Shown: positions 50,836 through 60,856, counted from the first letter of the stretch. The stretch is 64,000 nt of DNA from Sporosarcina ureae (GCF_002082015.1 NZ_CP015109.1:1619501-1683500); one strand, 5' to 3'. The notes: generated from the letters alone by a model not told the origin. Numbers and translations are program-made.

Positions 50836-52190
50836 TGTTCTCCCTCCAAACATGCTTTCAGCCAATTTCGCACAAGCTGGGGATTTGAGGCAAAATGAAA
50901 TTGTGTAAAGCCCGCTACAAGGTTTTTATGTAAATAACCTTCCTGCTGAACGCGAAAACGGCTTTTACTGAAATACGCTGGGCTAGTATGCTCTCCCTCA
51001 TATTTCGAATAATGAAACTCATGCCCTTTTGCCTGTGTCTCTTCATCAATTAAGAAATTTCCTGTAACACCTGTAATTTCTCTATAACCGAGTGCCGCCC
51101 GCTTATCCTGCATAAGCACACGCCCCGGGATCACACCAAGCATTGGAAACTTTCGCTCCTGCCGATCGATGATTTCTTCTGTCAGATACATAAAACCGCC
51201 ACATTCGGCCAATGTCGGTAATCCACGACTAATTGCATTTCTTAATGATTCCTTCACTTTTTCATTTGTTGCTAATTGTTCTGCAAACTCTTCGGGGAAA
51301 CCGCCACCGATATATACTCCCTGCGCTTTATTCGGAACTTCCTCATCTCGTAACGGAGAGAAGAAATGCAAAGTTGCACCATATGCACGCAGTAATTCCA
51401 GGTTTTCTTCATAATAGAAGTTAAATGCTGCATCCTTAGCTACTGCAATATGAACTTCTTGGCTTTCTGTCTGAACATCAAAAATCGATGAGAATTCTTC
51501 TATTGTTTGCGCATTTGTAATTTCCATCAGCTGCTCAATGTTCACAGTTTCTTCAATGGCAGTTGCCAGACTATCAAAATAAGAATTCAGATCACCGCGT
51601 TCAATGGCCGGAACCAAGCCCAAGTGACGGCTTGGCATTGTAGGTACAGCATCTTTTGGCAGGTAACCGATAACTGGAATTCCACATTCTTTTTCTATTG
51701 CTGTTTTGACAATGTCATAATGATTCTTACTGCCTAATTGGTTCGCAATGACACCGACAATGTTGGAGTTTTCATCCAGTGACTGGAATCCTTTAACGAT
51801 TGCTGCTACACTTCTCGCCATACTTGTTGCATTGACAATTAAAATGACGGGACTATTCGTAATATCGCTTATGTGTGCAGCCGATCCTTCATTTGACAAA
51901 GGGGATCTACCATCGTAATAGCCCATCACGCCTTCGATAATGGCTACGTCTGCATCTCGGCTGGCTCTTGCGACAATCGCACGTATCGTATCATGAGCCA
52001 TCATGTAACTATCCACATTTCGTGACGGTCGTTTGGTGACAGCTGTATGATAGGCCGTATCGATATAGTCCGGGCCGCATTTAAAGCCTTGTACGGTTAA
52101 ACCACGCTTCATAAGTGCCCGCATAATCCCAATGGTGAACGTTGTTTTTCCAACACCGCTCCCTGTACCAGCCAGTACAAATCGATTCAT
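50832..52190 (-). CDS. cbiA: Cobyrinate a,c-diamide synthase CbiA
   Basis: The 452-residue protein has an N-terminal ATP domain (VLAGTGSGVGKTTFTIGIM) and EGVMGYYDG, and a C-terminal glutaminase domain with the cysteine in LAECGGFMYLTE. It amidates cobyrinic acid at a and c. ATG 52190 overlaps the cbiG stop as ATGA. Confidence 0.94.
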   Translation of the reverse strand: MNRFVLAGTGSGVGKTTFTIGIMRALMKRGLTVQGFKCGPDYIDTAYHTAVTKRPSRNVDSYMMAHDTIRAIVARASRDADVAIIEGVMGYYDGRSPLSNEGSAAHISDITNSPVILIVNATSMARSVAAIVKGFQSLDENSNIVGVIANQLGSKNHYDIVKTAIEKECGIPVIGYLPKDAVPTMPSRHLGLVPAIERGDLNSYFDSLATAIEETVNIEQLMEITNAQTIEEFSSIFDVQTESQEVHIAVAKDAAFNFYYEENLELLRAYGATLHFFSPLRDEEVPNKAQGVYIGGGFPEEFAEQLATNEKVKESLRNAISRGLPTLAECGGFMYLTEEIIDRQERKFPMLGVIPGRVLMQDKRAALGYREITGVTGNFLIDEETQAKGHEFHYSKYEGEHTSPAYFSKSRFRVQQEGYLHKNLVAGFTQFHFASNPQLVRNWLKACLEGEH

Positions 52191-53323
52191 TGTTCTCTCT
52201 CCTCAAAATTGACACGCGCAATGGATACCGTCACATTGCCACTTTTCTTTTTCTCTAATACTAATTCTCTTGCATTTGCACAGCGCAATGCTGCCGGCTC
52301 GCTCACACCGTATGCACCTGTATATTTGAATACGGTTTCAGACGGGTTAAGCAACGGCATTTCATTTAGCTGTTCAGGTGTATACGTAACAAACGACCAA
52401 TTATGCTTGGCAGTCAATTCAAGCAGCCCTGTCTCATCTTTTTTCAAATCTATAGTTGCTACCGCTTTAACACTTTTTTTACTCAAACACAGTTCTGCTA
52501 ATGTTTCATCTATGACCTGCTCAATTTCCTCCAGTGCTGTTCCACGATTACAGCCAATGCCGAGCACAATGGATTTCGGACGGTAGATCACTCCGTTTTC
52601 CAGCAACACTTCCTCATGTGCATCGATTAATCGATCTGTTATAAGTAGGGTTGCCTGAGGCTGTGCCTGAATTGCTTCTGTTGTTGACGCATAGATTTTC
52701 AAATTGGCCGGCATGGTACGATCATGCATCCACCAATTTTTTTCACCTGTTTCCTGTACAATTGCCACATGCTCTTCATTAACAACTGATGCACTGACCG
52801 GCAGCAGTTTTTCTTCGCTATCCCACATCCAGCCAAATTGAGCGCCAAATAAATCGACCGGTATAGTTTTTTGTACATCCGAAGCAGTCGTAACTACAGG
52901 CACAGCACCGATTGCTTGTGCAAACTCGTAAGTCAGCGCATTAGCACCGCCAATATGCCCTGATAATAAGCTGATGACGTATTGGCCCAGATCATCAACA
53001 ACCAATACAGCAGGATCTGTCATTTTATCCACCATAATCGGGGCGATCATACGAACAACTGCGCCCAGCGAAATGATACAAATGACTCCTTTGTATTGCT
53101 GGAACAAAGCGGGCAATAATAATCGTACGGTTCCGTCAAACAGTTGAATTTGGCGTGCTTCTTCATCACCTTTAGCGAATTTTTTCATATAGTAAAGGTC
53201 TGCGTACGGAAATGTTTCCGTATAGCTTCTCGCATTGGCAACTCCGTGTTTCGTAATGGCGACGAGAGCATACGGTTTGCGCTTTTCAATGACGGGAATT
53301 TCACCTTCGCGTAAATTAATCAT
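52187..53323 (-). CDS. cbiG: Cobalt-precorrin-5A hydrolase CbiG
   Basis: The 378-residue protein has the CbiG N-terminal half (ALVAITKHGVANAR, VICIISLGAVVRMIAP, LLSGHIGGANALTYEFA) and the CobE-like C-terminal half (SIVLGIGCNRGTALEEIE, YTGAYGVSEPAALRCA). It opens the ring-A lactone and releases the C20 fragment as acetaldehyde in the anaerobic route. It overlaps cbiF by 8 bases. Confidence 0.92.
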   Translation of the reverse strand: MINLREGEIPVIEKRKPYALVAITKHGVANARSYTETFPYADLYYMKKFAKGDEEARQIQLFDGTVRLLLPALFQQYKGVICIISLGAVVRMIAPIMVDKMTDPAVLVVDDLGQYVISLLSGHIGGANALTYEFAQAIGAVPVVTTASDVQKTIPVDLFGAQFGWMWDSEEKLLPVSASVVNEEHVAIVQETGEKNWWMHDRTMPANLKIYASTTEAIQAQPQATLLITDRLIDAHEEVLLENGVIYRPKSIVLGIGCNRGTALEEIEQVIDETLAELCLSKKSVKAVATIDLKKDETGLLELTAKHNWSFVTYTPEQLNEMPLLNPSETVFKYTGAYGVSEPAALRCANARELVLEKKKSGNVTVSIARVNFEEREQ

Positions 53324-54101
53324 CCGCTTTCACGCCTTTTCGGAAACCATGGGTAAATGTTTTATCATACAGCTTTGAACGATACTCTTTTTCATGAATA
53401 TTCGGGTCTAATGCCCAGCCTGCCAAAATCATCGCATGCTTACGAATACCATTGACACGCATCGCTTCATCTAGTTCAATCAATGTTGTCTGAACAATTT
53501 TTTCATCCGGCCATGTAGCACGCTGCACGACAGCTACCGGCGTGTCATCTGCCCATCCCGCTGCTTGCAACTCTTTTACAATTTTCTTTGTTAATGTCGC
53601 ACTTAAAAACATAGCTATCGTACAATGATGACTTGCAAGTATCTGTAACTTTTCGCGTTCAGGTACAGGAGTACGCCCTTCCGCCCTGGTTAGAATAAGT
53701 GTTTGTGTTAAATCAGGGACCGTCAGCTCTGCACCGACTGCCGCCGCAGCAGCAAAAACAGAACTCACGCCCGGCACTACTTCATAACCAATATTATGAT
53801 GCTTCAGTAATGCCACTTGTTCCATTGTTGCGCCATACATCGCTGGATCCCCCGTATGTAATCGTACAACCGTTTTTCCGGCATTGACTCGTTCGACCAT
53901 ACAATCCACCATTTCCTGAAGATGCATTCCTGCCGTACGGATAACTTCTGCCGATTCTTTCGCTTCCTCCACTAACTTTTCGCTTACAAGTGAATCGGTA
54001 TACATGACAACATCTGCTTGCTGTAATAGCTTCAAGCCTTTCACCGTTATTAAATCAGGATCTCCTGGACCTGCACCGATAATCCAAATTTTCTCCATCA
54101 T
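53316..54101 (-). CDS. cbiF: Cobalt-precorrin-4 C11-methyltransferase CbiF
   Basis: The 261-residue tetrapyrrole methylase contains WIIGAGPGDPDLITVKGLKL, VVRLHTGDPAMYGATMEQ and YEVVPGVSSVFAAAAAVGAE, the CobM/CbiF pattern. ATG 54101 forms an ATGA overlap with the cbiL stop and is followed by a second in-frame ATG; longer starts lie inside cbiL. Confidence 0.93.
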   Translation of the reverse strand: MMEKIWIIGAGPGDPDLITVKGLKLLQQADVVMYTDSLVSEKLVEEAKESAEVIRTAGMHLQEMVDCMVERVNAGKTVVRLHTGDPAMYGATMEQVALLKHHNIGYEVVPGVSSVFAAAAAVGAELTVPDLTQTLILTRAEGRTPVPEREKLQILASHHCTIAMFLSATLTKKIVKELQAAGWADDTPVAVVQRATWPDEKIVQTTLIELDEAMRVNGIRKHAMILAGWALDPNIHEKEYRSKLYDKTFTHGFRKGVKADD

Positions 54102-54805
54102 TTGCGCACCACCATACATGACAAGTAATTTAAATCCGCACCTCTAAGTTCGTCCGTATTCCAAATCACTTCTTCGTCAGAAGTAACTTTTGTCACTACA
54201 TGCGTTTTTTCTAGTAATTTCATTTCCTCCAATAAATCCAACATTTCATCCAGTACTTTGGCTACTTTAATAAAAACAATTGCATCGTGACTTTCAATAA
54301 CTTGACGCATCTGTTCCATATTTTCTGTAGCAGGAATCATGGCCACGTGGTCATCACCTTCAGCTAATGCAATCCCTAACCGATTCGCTGAACCATTAAA
54401 TGACGAAATACCGGCCACTGTTTCAATAGGTACTTCCGGATGCTTTGTTTTCATTATTCCCAGTAAGTGAATGAATGTACTAAACAGCATCGGGTCCCCT
54501 TCCGTCACAAACGCTACATCTTTTCCATCTGCTAAGTAACGGTAAATCTCTTCTGCTGCTTTTTCCCATGCAGTACGCAATACTTCTTCTTCTTTGGTCA
54601 TGGGGAAGACTATACCGAGCATCTCTTTTTCAGCCGGATTAATATAAACGTCTACGATACGATGGGCATAAGACTTGCTGCCTCTTAATTTTTTGGGGTA
54701 CGCAATGACCGGGCATTCTTGTAATTTACGAAATGCTTTTACAGTAATTAATTCAGGATCTCCTGGTCCAACACCTAATCCGTATAATTTTCCTATTGTC
54801 ATCAT
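54098..54805 (-). CDS. cbiL: Cobalt-factor II / precorrin-2 C20-methyltransferase CbiL
   Basis: The 235-residue tetrapyrrole methylase has [39 protein letters not shown] and [20 protein letters not shown], characteristic of CobI/CbiL. It performs the first methylation after cobalt insertion. ATG 54805 follows AAAGGACAG and overlaps the cbiET stop by 4 bases. Confidence 0.93.
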   Translation of the reverse strand: MMTIGKLYGLGVGPGDPELITVKAFRKLQECPVIAYPKKLRGSKSYAHRIVDVYINPAEKEMLGIVFPMTKEEEVLRTAWEKAAEEIYRYLADGKDVAFVTEGDPMLFSTFIHLLGIMKTKHPEVPIETVAGISSFNGSANRLGIALAEGDDHVAMIPATENMEQMRQVIESHDAIVFIKVAKVLDEMLDLLEEMKLLEKTHVVTKVTSDEEVIWNTDELRGADLNYLSCMVVRK

Positions 54806-56007
54806 TTCTGTCCTTTCTGTGCTGTCACTATATAAATGGGGTTCAACGGTTCAAAACGTGTTAAATGTAAAATCGGTTTACTCTTTGAGAGCTGTGCCTG
54901 CAATATGGACACTTCACAGCCTAACGCTTTTAAATGGCTCATCGCTTCAGCCAAATTTTCTATCGTGGCGATATTCATGACAAGTCGGCCATTCGGCTGC
55001 AGGCGCGAAACACAAGTTTGCAACAACCGCTCCATATTCCCACCATTACCGCCAATGAAAATTGCATGGGGGTCTGGGAATTCTTCCAGACGTTCCGGCG
55101 CTTTACCCAGCACCGCAACAAAGTCTGTACGATGTTTCAATTGATTTTCCAAACAGTTTTCAAGGTCACCTTCATTTTTTTCAATGGCGTACACTGCCCC
55201 GTCCCGAGCTATTTTTGCTGCTTCAATCGCAACAGAACCTGTGCAAGTTCCAATGTCCCAAACCACGCTGTTTTCTTTAAGTTTTAGCTCTTGTAGACAA
55301 AGTGTTCGAATTTCTCTTTTTGTAATTAAGCCTTTATCCGGTTTTCGCTGCAGAAATGCATCATCTGGAATACCAAGAGAAGCACGTTCCACTGTATGGC
55401 GCTGCTTTAAGATCACTACATTTAAAGGGGAAAATGAAGTTTGTTCCATTTCATCTAGTGAGAGGAAACGGCAGCGTTCATTTACTCCTTGCAGATTTTC
55501 GGCAACAAAGGCATCGTACTCCATCATGTCAAAGCGTTTTAAATACGTCGCAATGGCTTGTGGGGAGTTCGTTTCATCGGTTAATATCGCTATTTTTTTA
55601 CGCCCGTCTATTTTCTGTGCAAAACCTCTTATAGATCGGCCATGCAGGCTGACAATGTACGCATCTTGCCAACTTTCCTGCATTTTTGAAAAAGCCAGTT
55701 GAACCGAACTTGTATATGGATAGATCTCCAGTTGCAGTTTTTTTGACAGTACGCCACCCAGACCATAAAACAATGGATCACCGGACACCAAAATAACGGT
55801 ATTACGTGTTTCTTCCTTTAATTCCGCTGTTAATGCTGACAAACCGCCCTTAATTACTTTCTTTTCTTTTTCAAATGAAGGGAAGAATTGAAGGTGGCGT
55901 TCTCCACCTACTAGCACATCACATTCATTGATCCACTCTATATATTGAGGGAGCAATCCTGCCGCGCCATTATCCCCTATACCAATCATTTTCATCCAAT
56001 TTGTCAA
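54802..56007 (-). CDS. cbiET: Fused cobalt-precorrin-7 C5- / precorrin-6B C15-methyltransferase CbiET
   Basis: The 401-residue protein joins CbiE (about 1-205, [35 protein letters not shown]) and CbiT (about 210-401, [35 protein letters not shown]), equivalent to aerobic CobL. It performs C5 and C15 methylation and C12 decarboxylation. Start TTG 56007 is supported by AAAGG upstream; an alternative ATG at 55995 has none. It overlaps cbiD by 38 bases. Confidence 0.92.
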   Translation of the reverse strand: MTNWMKMIGIGDNGAAGLLPQYIEWINECDVLVGGERHLQFFPSFEKEKKVIKGGLSALTAELKEETRNTVILVSGDPLFYGLGGVLSKKLQLEIYPYTSSVQLAFSKMQESWQDAYIVSLHGRSIRGFAQKIDGRKKIAILTDETNSPQAIATYLKRFDMMEYDAFVAENLQGVNERCRFLSLDEMEQTSFSPLNVVILKQRHTVERASLGIPDDAFLQRKPDKGLITKREIRTLCLQELKLKENSVVWDIGTCTGSVAIEAAKIARDGAVYAIEKNEGDLENCLENQLKHRTDFVAVLGKAPERLEEFPDPHAIFIGGNGGNMERLLQTCVSRLQPNGRLVMNIATIENLAEAMSHLKALGCEVSILQAQLSKSKPILHLTRFEPLNPIYIVTAQKGQK

Positions 56008-57106
56008 TGTTCTCAGCCTTTCCTAAACAGTCTCCATTCATCGCATACAATGATGTCGATACTTCAACCTCGGCGTTCATATGATTCAGAGCATAGTAGC
56101 AGCAGTTTTTACTCAGCGCTTCAAAAAACGCATCGTTTCCTTGAAGTATTTCGCCAACTTGTGATGCAGTGTTGGCCTGCAGAATTTCCTCCTGAGTTTT
56201 TTCATCGACACCTACTCTATTTGCCATTTCCGCCAAAAATCCGAAGTTGATCGGCGCGCTTTTTGAGTGAACCATCATTACGCCCTGTGCCAGTTTTGAA
56301 AACTTCCCCATCATTCCCACCATGGAAACTTTGGCGATTTTCTTGCGCGCAATATTCTTAAGCGTAAAACCAATAAAATCGCCCATTTCTATGAAGGCTT
56401 CTTCCGGTAAATGCGGATATTGTTTCAAAGCGAACTTTTCACTGCGGCCGCCTGTCGTGATAACCACATGATCACAGCCCGCTTCTTTTGCCACACTGAT
56501 TGCCTGCTCAATACTTGCCATGAAGGCAGAACTCGAAAATGGCACTACTGTCCCACGGGTTCCTAATATTGAAATTCCTCCAATAATACCCAGACGCCCA
56601 TTCAATGTTTTTTTAGCAATTTCTTCTCCATCAGGTACGGAAATCACCACATCTATTCCGCGTTTCAATTGGTAATGCTCGAATCCTTCTTGTGCAACTC
56701 CAAGTATCATTTTACGTGGTACCGGGTTAATGGCTGCTTGACCGACGGGTACGGGGAGTCCCGGTTTCGTCACTCGTCCTACGCCAATCCCTCCGTCCAA
56801 ATGGATACCTTCTTCCTTTGAATAGTAAACAGTACTCTGAATCCGGGCTTTGTGTGTCGCATCAGGATCATCGCCCGCATCTTTGATGGTCTCGCACATT
56901 ACACCGCCATCTACTACTTCAAATGCCGTCACTTTGAATGTGGCGTACTTGCCAACAGGTAAATAAATAGTGACTTCTTCCGGCACTTTTCCCGTCACCA
57001 ATCCTTGTAACGCTGCCTTGGTCATTGCCGTAGCACAAGATCCTGTAGTGTAGCCATGACGCATTTTTGAAGGGTCTTTTTTAGTTTGTTTGCTTTGCGC
57101 GCTCAT
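55970..57106 (-). CDS. cbiD: Cobalt-precorrin-5B C1-methyltransferase CbiD
   Basis: The 378-residue protein has [20 protein letters not shown] near the N-terminus, [20 protein letters not shown] and [13 protein letters not shown], the CbiD signature. CbiD is diagnostic of the anaerobic pathway. The start is uncertain: ATG 57106 and ATG 57127 are both in frame and neither has a good Shine-Dalgarno sequence; coupling to cbiC, which it overlaps, probably compensates. Confidence 0.92.
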   Translation of the reverse strand: MSAQSKQTKKDPSKMRHGYTTGSCATAMTKAALQGLVTGKVPEEVTIYLPVGKYATFKVTAFEVVDGGVMCETIKDAGDDPDATHKARIQSTVYYSKEEGIHLDGGIGVGRVTKPGLPVPVGQAAINPVPRKMILGVAQEGFEHYQLKRGIDVVISVPDGEEIAKKTLNGRLGIIGGISILGTRGTVVPFSSSAFMASIEQAISVAKEAGCDHVVITTGGRSEKFALKQYPHLPEEAFIEMGDFIGFTLKNIARKKIAKVSMVGMMGKFSKLAQGVMMVHSKSAPINFGFLAEMANRVGVDEKTQEEILQANTASQVGEILQGNDAFFEALSKNCCYYALNHMNAEVEVSTSLYAMNGDCLGKAENIDKLDENDWYRG

Positions 57107-57761
57107 CTGCCATGATCGAAATGGCATTCAGTGCAGCTACTGTCACTGTACTGCCACCCTTTCTCCCTATATTGGTGATAAACGGAATACCTTCAAGGAC
57201 TGCCAGTTCCTCTTTTGATTCGGCCGCCGAAACAAAGCCCACCGGCATCCCAATAATTAAATCCGGTTTGGCGATCCCCTCTTTAATTAAACGAATTAAC
57301 TCTAACAATGCAGTGGGTGCATTACCGATGGCATATATTCCGCCTTCATGCAAACGAGTTGCTTTTTGCATCGATATAATCGCACGTGTTGTACCTTGAA
57401 CTTTCGCTTCCTTTGCGACATCCTCATCCGCAATGTAACAATGTAAGTCGCTGCCATGCTTCTGGAATCGTTTGCGGCCTGAACCACTCTCTATCATTTG
57501 TACGTCTACTACTACGTGACGTCCTGCTAAAATTGATTGGATTCCCGCCTCGAGTGCGTCAGGTGTGAAAATCATGCTGCGTCCTAACTCAAAATCCGCT
57601 GAAGCGTGAATTACGCGCCGAACTACCATCCACTGCTCATCTGTAAATGGGTGTTCTCCCATCTCTTCTTTGATAATTGAGAAACTGTGATCATAAATTT
57701 TATCTGGATCTACAGTTAGTGGTGTAAATTTCGTATTAAAGTTCATGTTTGGATTTTTCAA
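57081..57761 (-). CDS. cbiC: Cobalt-precorrin-8 methylmutase CbiC
   Basis: The 226-residue protein contains RRVIHASADFELGRSMIF (catalytic His), VDVQMIESG, IGNAPTALLELI and MPVGFVSAAESKEEL, the methylmutase pattern. It moves the methyl group from C11 to C12, giving cobyrinic acid. TTG 57761 is preferred because TTAGGAGG lies about 8 bases upstream; ATG 57746 is the alternative. It overlaps the end of cbiJ by 26 bases. Confidence 0.92.
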   Translation of the reverse strand: MKNPNMNFNTKFTPLTVDPDKIYDHSFSIIKEEMGEHPFTDEQWMVVRRVIHASADFELGRSMIFTPDALEAGIQSILAGRHVVVDVQMIESGSGRKRFQKHGSDLHCYIADEDVAKEAKVQGTTRAIISMQKATRLHEGGIYAIGNAPTALLELIRLIKEGIAKPDLIIGMPVGFVSAAESKEELAVLEGIPFITNIGRKGGSTVTVAALNAISIMADERAKQTN

Positions 57762-58518
57762 GTATTAAACCTCCTAATAGTCGGGTAACTTTTTCAAAAG
57801 ACGTACAAAAATTATCATATTGAAGCTTTGGTCGTTTAATCAAAATAACTGGTATTTCCAGTTCCAAGGCGGCGGTAATTTTCTCATCTACCGATCCTAC
57901 TTTTCCGCTTTCCTTGGTGATCATTAACGTCACGTCGTATTGCTCGCATAACGACTTATTCAGTGATTCAGAAAACGGTCCTTGTATTGCGATAATATCC
58001 TTTTGTTTGATTCCTAATTTATCGCACTTTTCCATGTTCCCTATGTTTGGGAGCATTCTGCAGATCAAGCGAATTTCATCACGCAATAAATAGTCCGCAA
58101 ACACTTCCAGCGTCTTACTTCCCGTAGTCAACATAACCGTTCCTTTATGCGTTTGAGCCAGCTTGGCTGCATCTTCATAACTTTCAACTTCCGTAATCAG
58201 TGGAGAAACAAACTTTTCCTTCGGACGTTCATAGCGAATATATGGAACACCGCATGCCTTAGCCGCTTTCATAGCCGTTTTCGAAGCTTCCTCTGCATAA
58301 GGATGACTGGCATCCACAACACAAGTCATCTCATGCTTTCGGATCAGCTCCTCCATATCATCCGCCGTTAACCTGCCCACCTGATACGCGATATCATTTG
58401 CTTTTAAACTTTCTGCAGCAGAATCGGTTACTACTGTGGCGATCAGGGAGTGGCCGAGACTCTGCAAATGAATGGCTAAGGCCCTTGCATCGCTGGTACC
58501 TGCTAAAAATAAAATCAT
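57736..58518 (-). CDS. cbiJ: Cobalt-precorrin-6A reductase CbiJ
   Basis: The 260-residue protein contains LFLAGTSDARALAIHLQSLG, CVVDASHPYAEEASKTAMKA and LMITKESGKVGSVDEKITAA, the CobK/CbiJ pattern. It reduces the macrocycle with a nicotinamide cofactor. ATG 58518 follows GGAGGAAGTT, 9 bases after cbiH. Confidence 0.93.
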   Translation of the reverse strand: MILFLAGTSDARALAIHLQSLGHSLIATVVTDSAAESLKANDIAYQVGRLTADDMEELIRKHEMTCVVDASHPYAEEASKTAMKAAKACGVPYIRYERPKEKFVSPLITEVESYEDAAKLAQTHKGTVMLTTGSKTLEVFADYLLRDEIRLICRMLPNIGNMEKCDKLGIKQKDIIAIQGPFSESLNKSLCEQYDVTLMITKESGKVGSVDEKITAALELEIPVILIKRPKLQYDNFCTSFEKVTRLLGGLILEKSKHEL

Positions 58519-58527
58519 AACTTCCTC

Positions 58528-60186
58528 CTAATCCCCGCAAGGCGCCGGCTCTACTTCAATCTTGCAGCTCATGTCGTAATAGTCATAGTTCAGTACTTTT
58601 TTAACACGTTTAAAATACTTAAAGAAACGTTCGTTAGGGTGTGCATTTTGTTCATATTCTTCTATAATTTTGGTGACCAACGGGATTAAATCATCCGGTT
58701 CAATTCCCTCAGCGATTGGCTGGGCAGCATGAGCAGTACGGCCAACCGGTTTCGCTCCAATAAATAAATCAAACTTTTTCTTTCGGTAAACAATTCCAAT
58801 GTCGTCAAACACAGGGCGATAACATGCCATGCCGCAACCATTGAACCCGACATGCAACTGCTTTGGAAGCTTCATTCCTTCAAACTTTGCTGCGATTTCT
58901 TCCGCATATGGGATAGAATCCGCCTTTTCTCCGTAACAAAAATCACACGCTTTAACTTTTAAGACTTCCCCTGCTGGCATGACTGTAAAGCGTTCATTTT
59001 CAAGTTTTTCAACAATCGCTTCAGGATTATCTGTTGTAACTTTTACAATAAAACGATGATCCGGTGTATATTCCAATGTGCCTTTCTCACCAACGACTTC
59101 AGCTAAAATCAGCATCTGCTCTGCTGTGATCATTTTATTAGCAACACCAGGCGAAACGGAAAATTCAAATATATTCTCGATCGGCTGCCTCACCAAAAAT
59201 GGGTTTTCCACTTCTTCTTCTGAAACCATAGATAAAGCCTTTAATGCCATATCCATTGACTGAACCTTTTCTTTTGGCTCTGGTTCTTGCACAGGAGCTT
59301 GCTCGGACTCCTTGCTTATGATTTCCTCATATCCTGACCGCGCCTCTCCGGTTTCCTGATCAAGCGCCCATGGTTCTGCTTCCTTTTTCAAACGCTGATG
59401 TGGTTTTAAACTTTGTTTACCTTCTCCCAACGTATATTTACGTTGGTAACCGCGCGGCGTAATAATCTTTCCATCATAAAAGAAAGTGGAAGAGTTGCCG
59501 ATAATGACAGTCGTCAGCATTCCAATATCATGCTCAAGCATTTCCGATAATGTCGTTAAGACAATACGCTGGTTTTCACGATATGCACTTTTCACCAGGC
59601 CTACAGGCGTATCAGGGGAGCGATATTTTAGTAAGATATTCTGTGCTTCTACAATTTGACGCGTCCGGCGTCCGCTCTTTGGATTGTATAAAGCAATGAC
59701 AAAATCCGCCATCCCGGCAGCTTCAATACGTTTTTCGATAACAGTCCATGGTGTCAGATGGTCACTCAAACTGATCGTACAAGAATCATGCATAACAGGT
59801 GCACCCAGTAAGCTTGCACATGAGTTAATAGCTGAAATACCTGGAACGATTTCTACATCAATTCCCTCTGCTTCAGTCCAGCCCTTTTCGACCAGCACCT
59901 CATACACTAATCCAGCCATGCCATACGCACCTGAATCACCACTGGAAATTACTGAGACAATACCGCCTGCCTCCGCTTTCTTAACAGCATCTTGCGCACG
60001 TGAAACTTCTTCAGTCATTCCTGTGCTGACAATGGACTTCGCTGTTACCAAATGCTTAATCAGCTCTACATACGTTTTATATCCAATAATATAATCACTT
60101 GCTTGCAGTGCGTCTAATGCCCGTCCCGTAATATGTTCAGTAGCACCGGGACCAAAGCCGACGACATAAATTTTTCCCTTTTTCAT
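58528..60186 (-). CDS. cbiH: Cobalt-factor III C17-methyltransferase with C-terminal Fe-S domain (CbiH60)
   Basis: The 552-residue protein has an N-terminal tetrapyrrole methylase (about 1-240: IYVVGFGPGATEHITGRALD, VISSGDSGAYGMAGLVYE, EIVPGISAINSCASLLGAP). A charged linker follows, then a nitrite/sulfite-reductase ferredoxin-like half with KACDFCYG and FNGCGMACYRPVF, whose cysteines can hold a 4Fe-4S cluster. The same long form (CbiH60) is known from Bacillus megaterium. It methylates C17 and contracts the ring. ATG 60186 follows GGAGGGAAATC. First gene of the operon, behind the cobalamin riboswitch. Confidence 0.94.
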   Translation of the reverse strand: MKKGKIYVVGFGPGATEHITGRALDALQASDYIIGYKTYVELIKHLVTAKSIVSTGMTEEVSRAQDAVKKAEAGGIVSVISSGDSGAYGMAGLVYEVLVEKGWTEAEGIDVEIVPGISAINSCASLLGAPVMHDSCTISLSDHLTPWTVIEKRIEAAGMADFVIALYNPKSGRRTRQIVEAQNILLKYRSPDTPVGLVKSAYRENQRIVLTTLSEMLEHDIGMLTTVIIGNSSTFFYDGKIITPRGYQRKYTLGEGKQSLKPHQRLKKEAEPWALDQETGEARSGYEEIISKESEQAPVQEPEPKEKVQSMDMALKALSMVSEEEVENPFLVRQPIENIFEFSVSPGVANKMITAEQMLILAEVVGEKGTLEYTPDHRFIVKVTTDNPEAIVEKLENERFTVMPAGEVLKVKACDFCYGEKADSIPYAEEIAAKFEGMKLPKQLHVGFNGCGMACYRPVFDDIGIVYRKKKFDLFIGAKPVGRTAHAAQPIAEGIEPDDLIPLVTKIIEEYEQNAHPNERFFKYFKRVKKVLNYDYYDMSCKIEVEPAPCGD

Positions 60187-60200
60187 GATTTCCCTCCAAA

Positions 60201-60238
60201 TAAAAATGCCTACACTCCTTTTCAGGGGAGTGTAGGCA
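60201..60238 (-). terminator. Riboswitch-controlled terminator of the cobalamin operon
   Basis: TGCCTACACTCC (60207-60218) pairs perfectly with GGAGTGTAGGCA (60227-60238) and is followed on the minus strand by TTTTTATTT, 15 bases before the cbiH start. It lies between the aptamer and the first gene, so cobalamin binding should cause premature termination. Confidence 0.9.
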
Positions 60239-60322
60239 CGTGAAAGTATATTAGAAGTCATACTGAAAAAACAATTAATATTATTGTCCCGCCCATACTT
60301 CTCCCACCGAAAAGTAAAGTGT

Positions 60323-60488
60323 CATTTAAATAAGCAGGTTTCCTGACTCAAGCTTCACTTTACTCTTACACCTTCCCAATTTCTCAGTGGTATTGTAATT
60401 TCATCAGCTTTTACAGTAGCGGGGGCTGTACTAGAATTTCACTAGTTTCCCTTTTAACTCACAATGTGAGCACTTATTTAAATTAGTT
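60323..60488 (-). promoter_or_regulatory. Cobalamin riboswitch aptamer
   Basis: The minus strand carries the class landmarks in order: AAAAGGGAA, GCCCCCGCTACTGTAA, CCACTGAGAAATTGGGAAGG, and AGTCAGGAAACCTGC. The closing stem is TTAAATAAG (60487-60479) with CTTATTTAA (60334-60326). It precedes the 19-gene cobalamin operon. Confidence 0.95.
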
Positions 60489-60503
60489 TATTTAATTTTC
60501 ATA

Positions 60504-60532
60504 AATATAACACATAATCTTCTAATCTACAA
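60504..60532 (-). promoter_or_regulatory. Sigma-A promoter of the cobalamin operon
   Basis: On the minus strand TTGTAG (60532-60527) and TATATT (60509-60504) are 17 bases apart, immediately upstream of the riboswitch. Confidence 0.65.
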
Positions 60533-60796
60533 ACTTACTTTGGTTTATTTTCTATACCCTTATGACAGACTATCTCTTCTTTCTGAATTTCTTTGTTTTC
60601 TATTCTCAAGAAAAACTCGTCCTCAGTGCAACCATGATCGCAAGCTAGAGGCATTCAGTAAATCTTTACATTTTAGATTATCGCAGTCAAAGTCAAGCAT
60701 AGCTATACATTTACAAACTACTCACTACTTGAATTAGTGGGTTATGAACTATTGGGATAGACTACAGTGTTAATTACAGAAAGAAATTTAAAACTC

Positions 60797-60830
60797 TAAA
60801 AAACCTCTTTCCAAAAAACTCGGAAAGAGG
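60797..60830 (-). terminator. Terminator after rpsI
   Basis: CCTCTTTCC (60804-60812) pairs with GGAAAGAGG (60822-60830), followed on the minus strand by TTTTTT, about 26 bases past the rpsI stop. Confidence 0.88.
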
Positions 60831-60856
60831 CTGTAAAGGTTGATATGAAATCAATA

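Noticed and set aside
55184..55702. 172-codon plus-strand frame antisense to cbiET
   Set aside because: Low-complexity shadow of the methyltransferase gene.
30191..60856. Accessory block considered as a classical genomic island or prophage
   Set aside because: No integrase, attachment-site repeat, transposase or phage gene could be identified within or at its borders; only the synteny comparison supports insertion.
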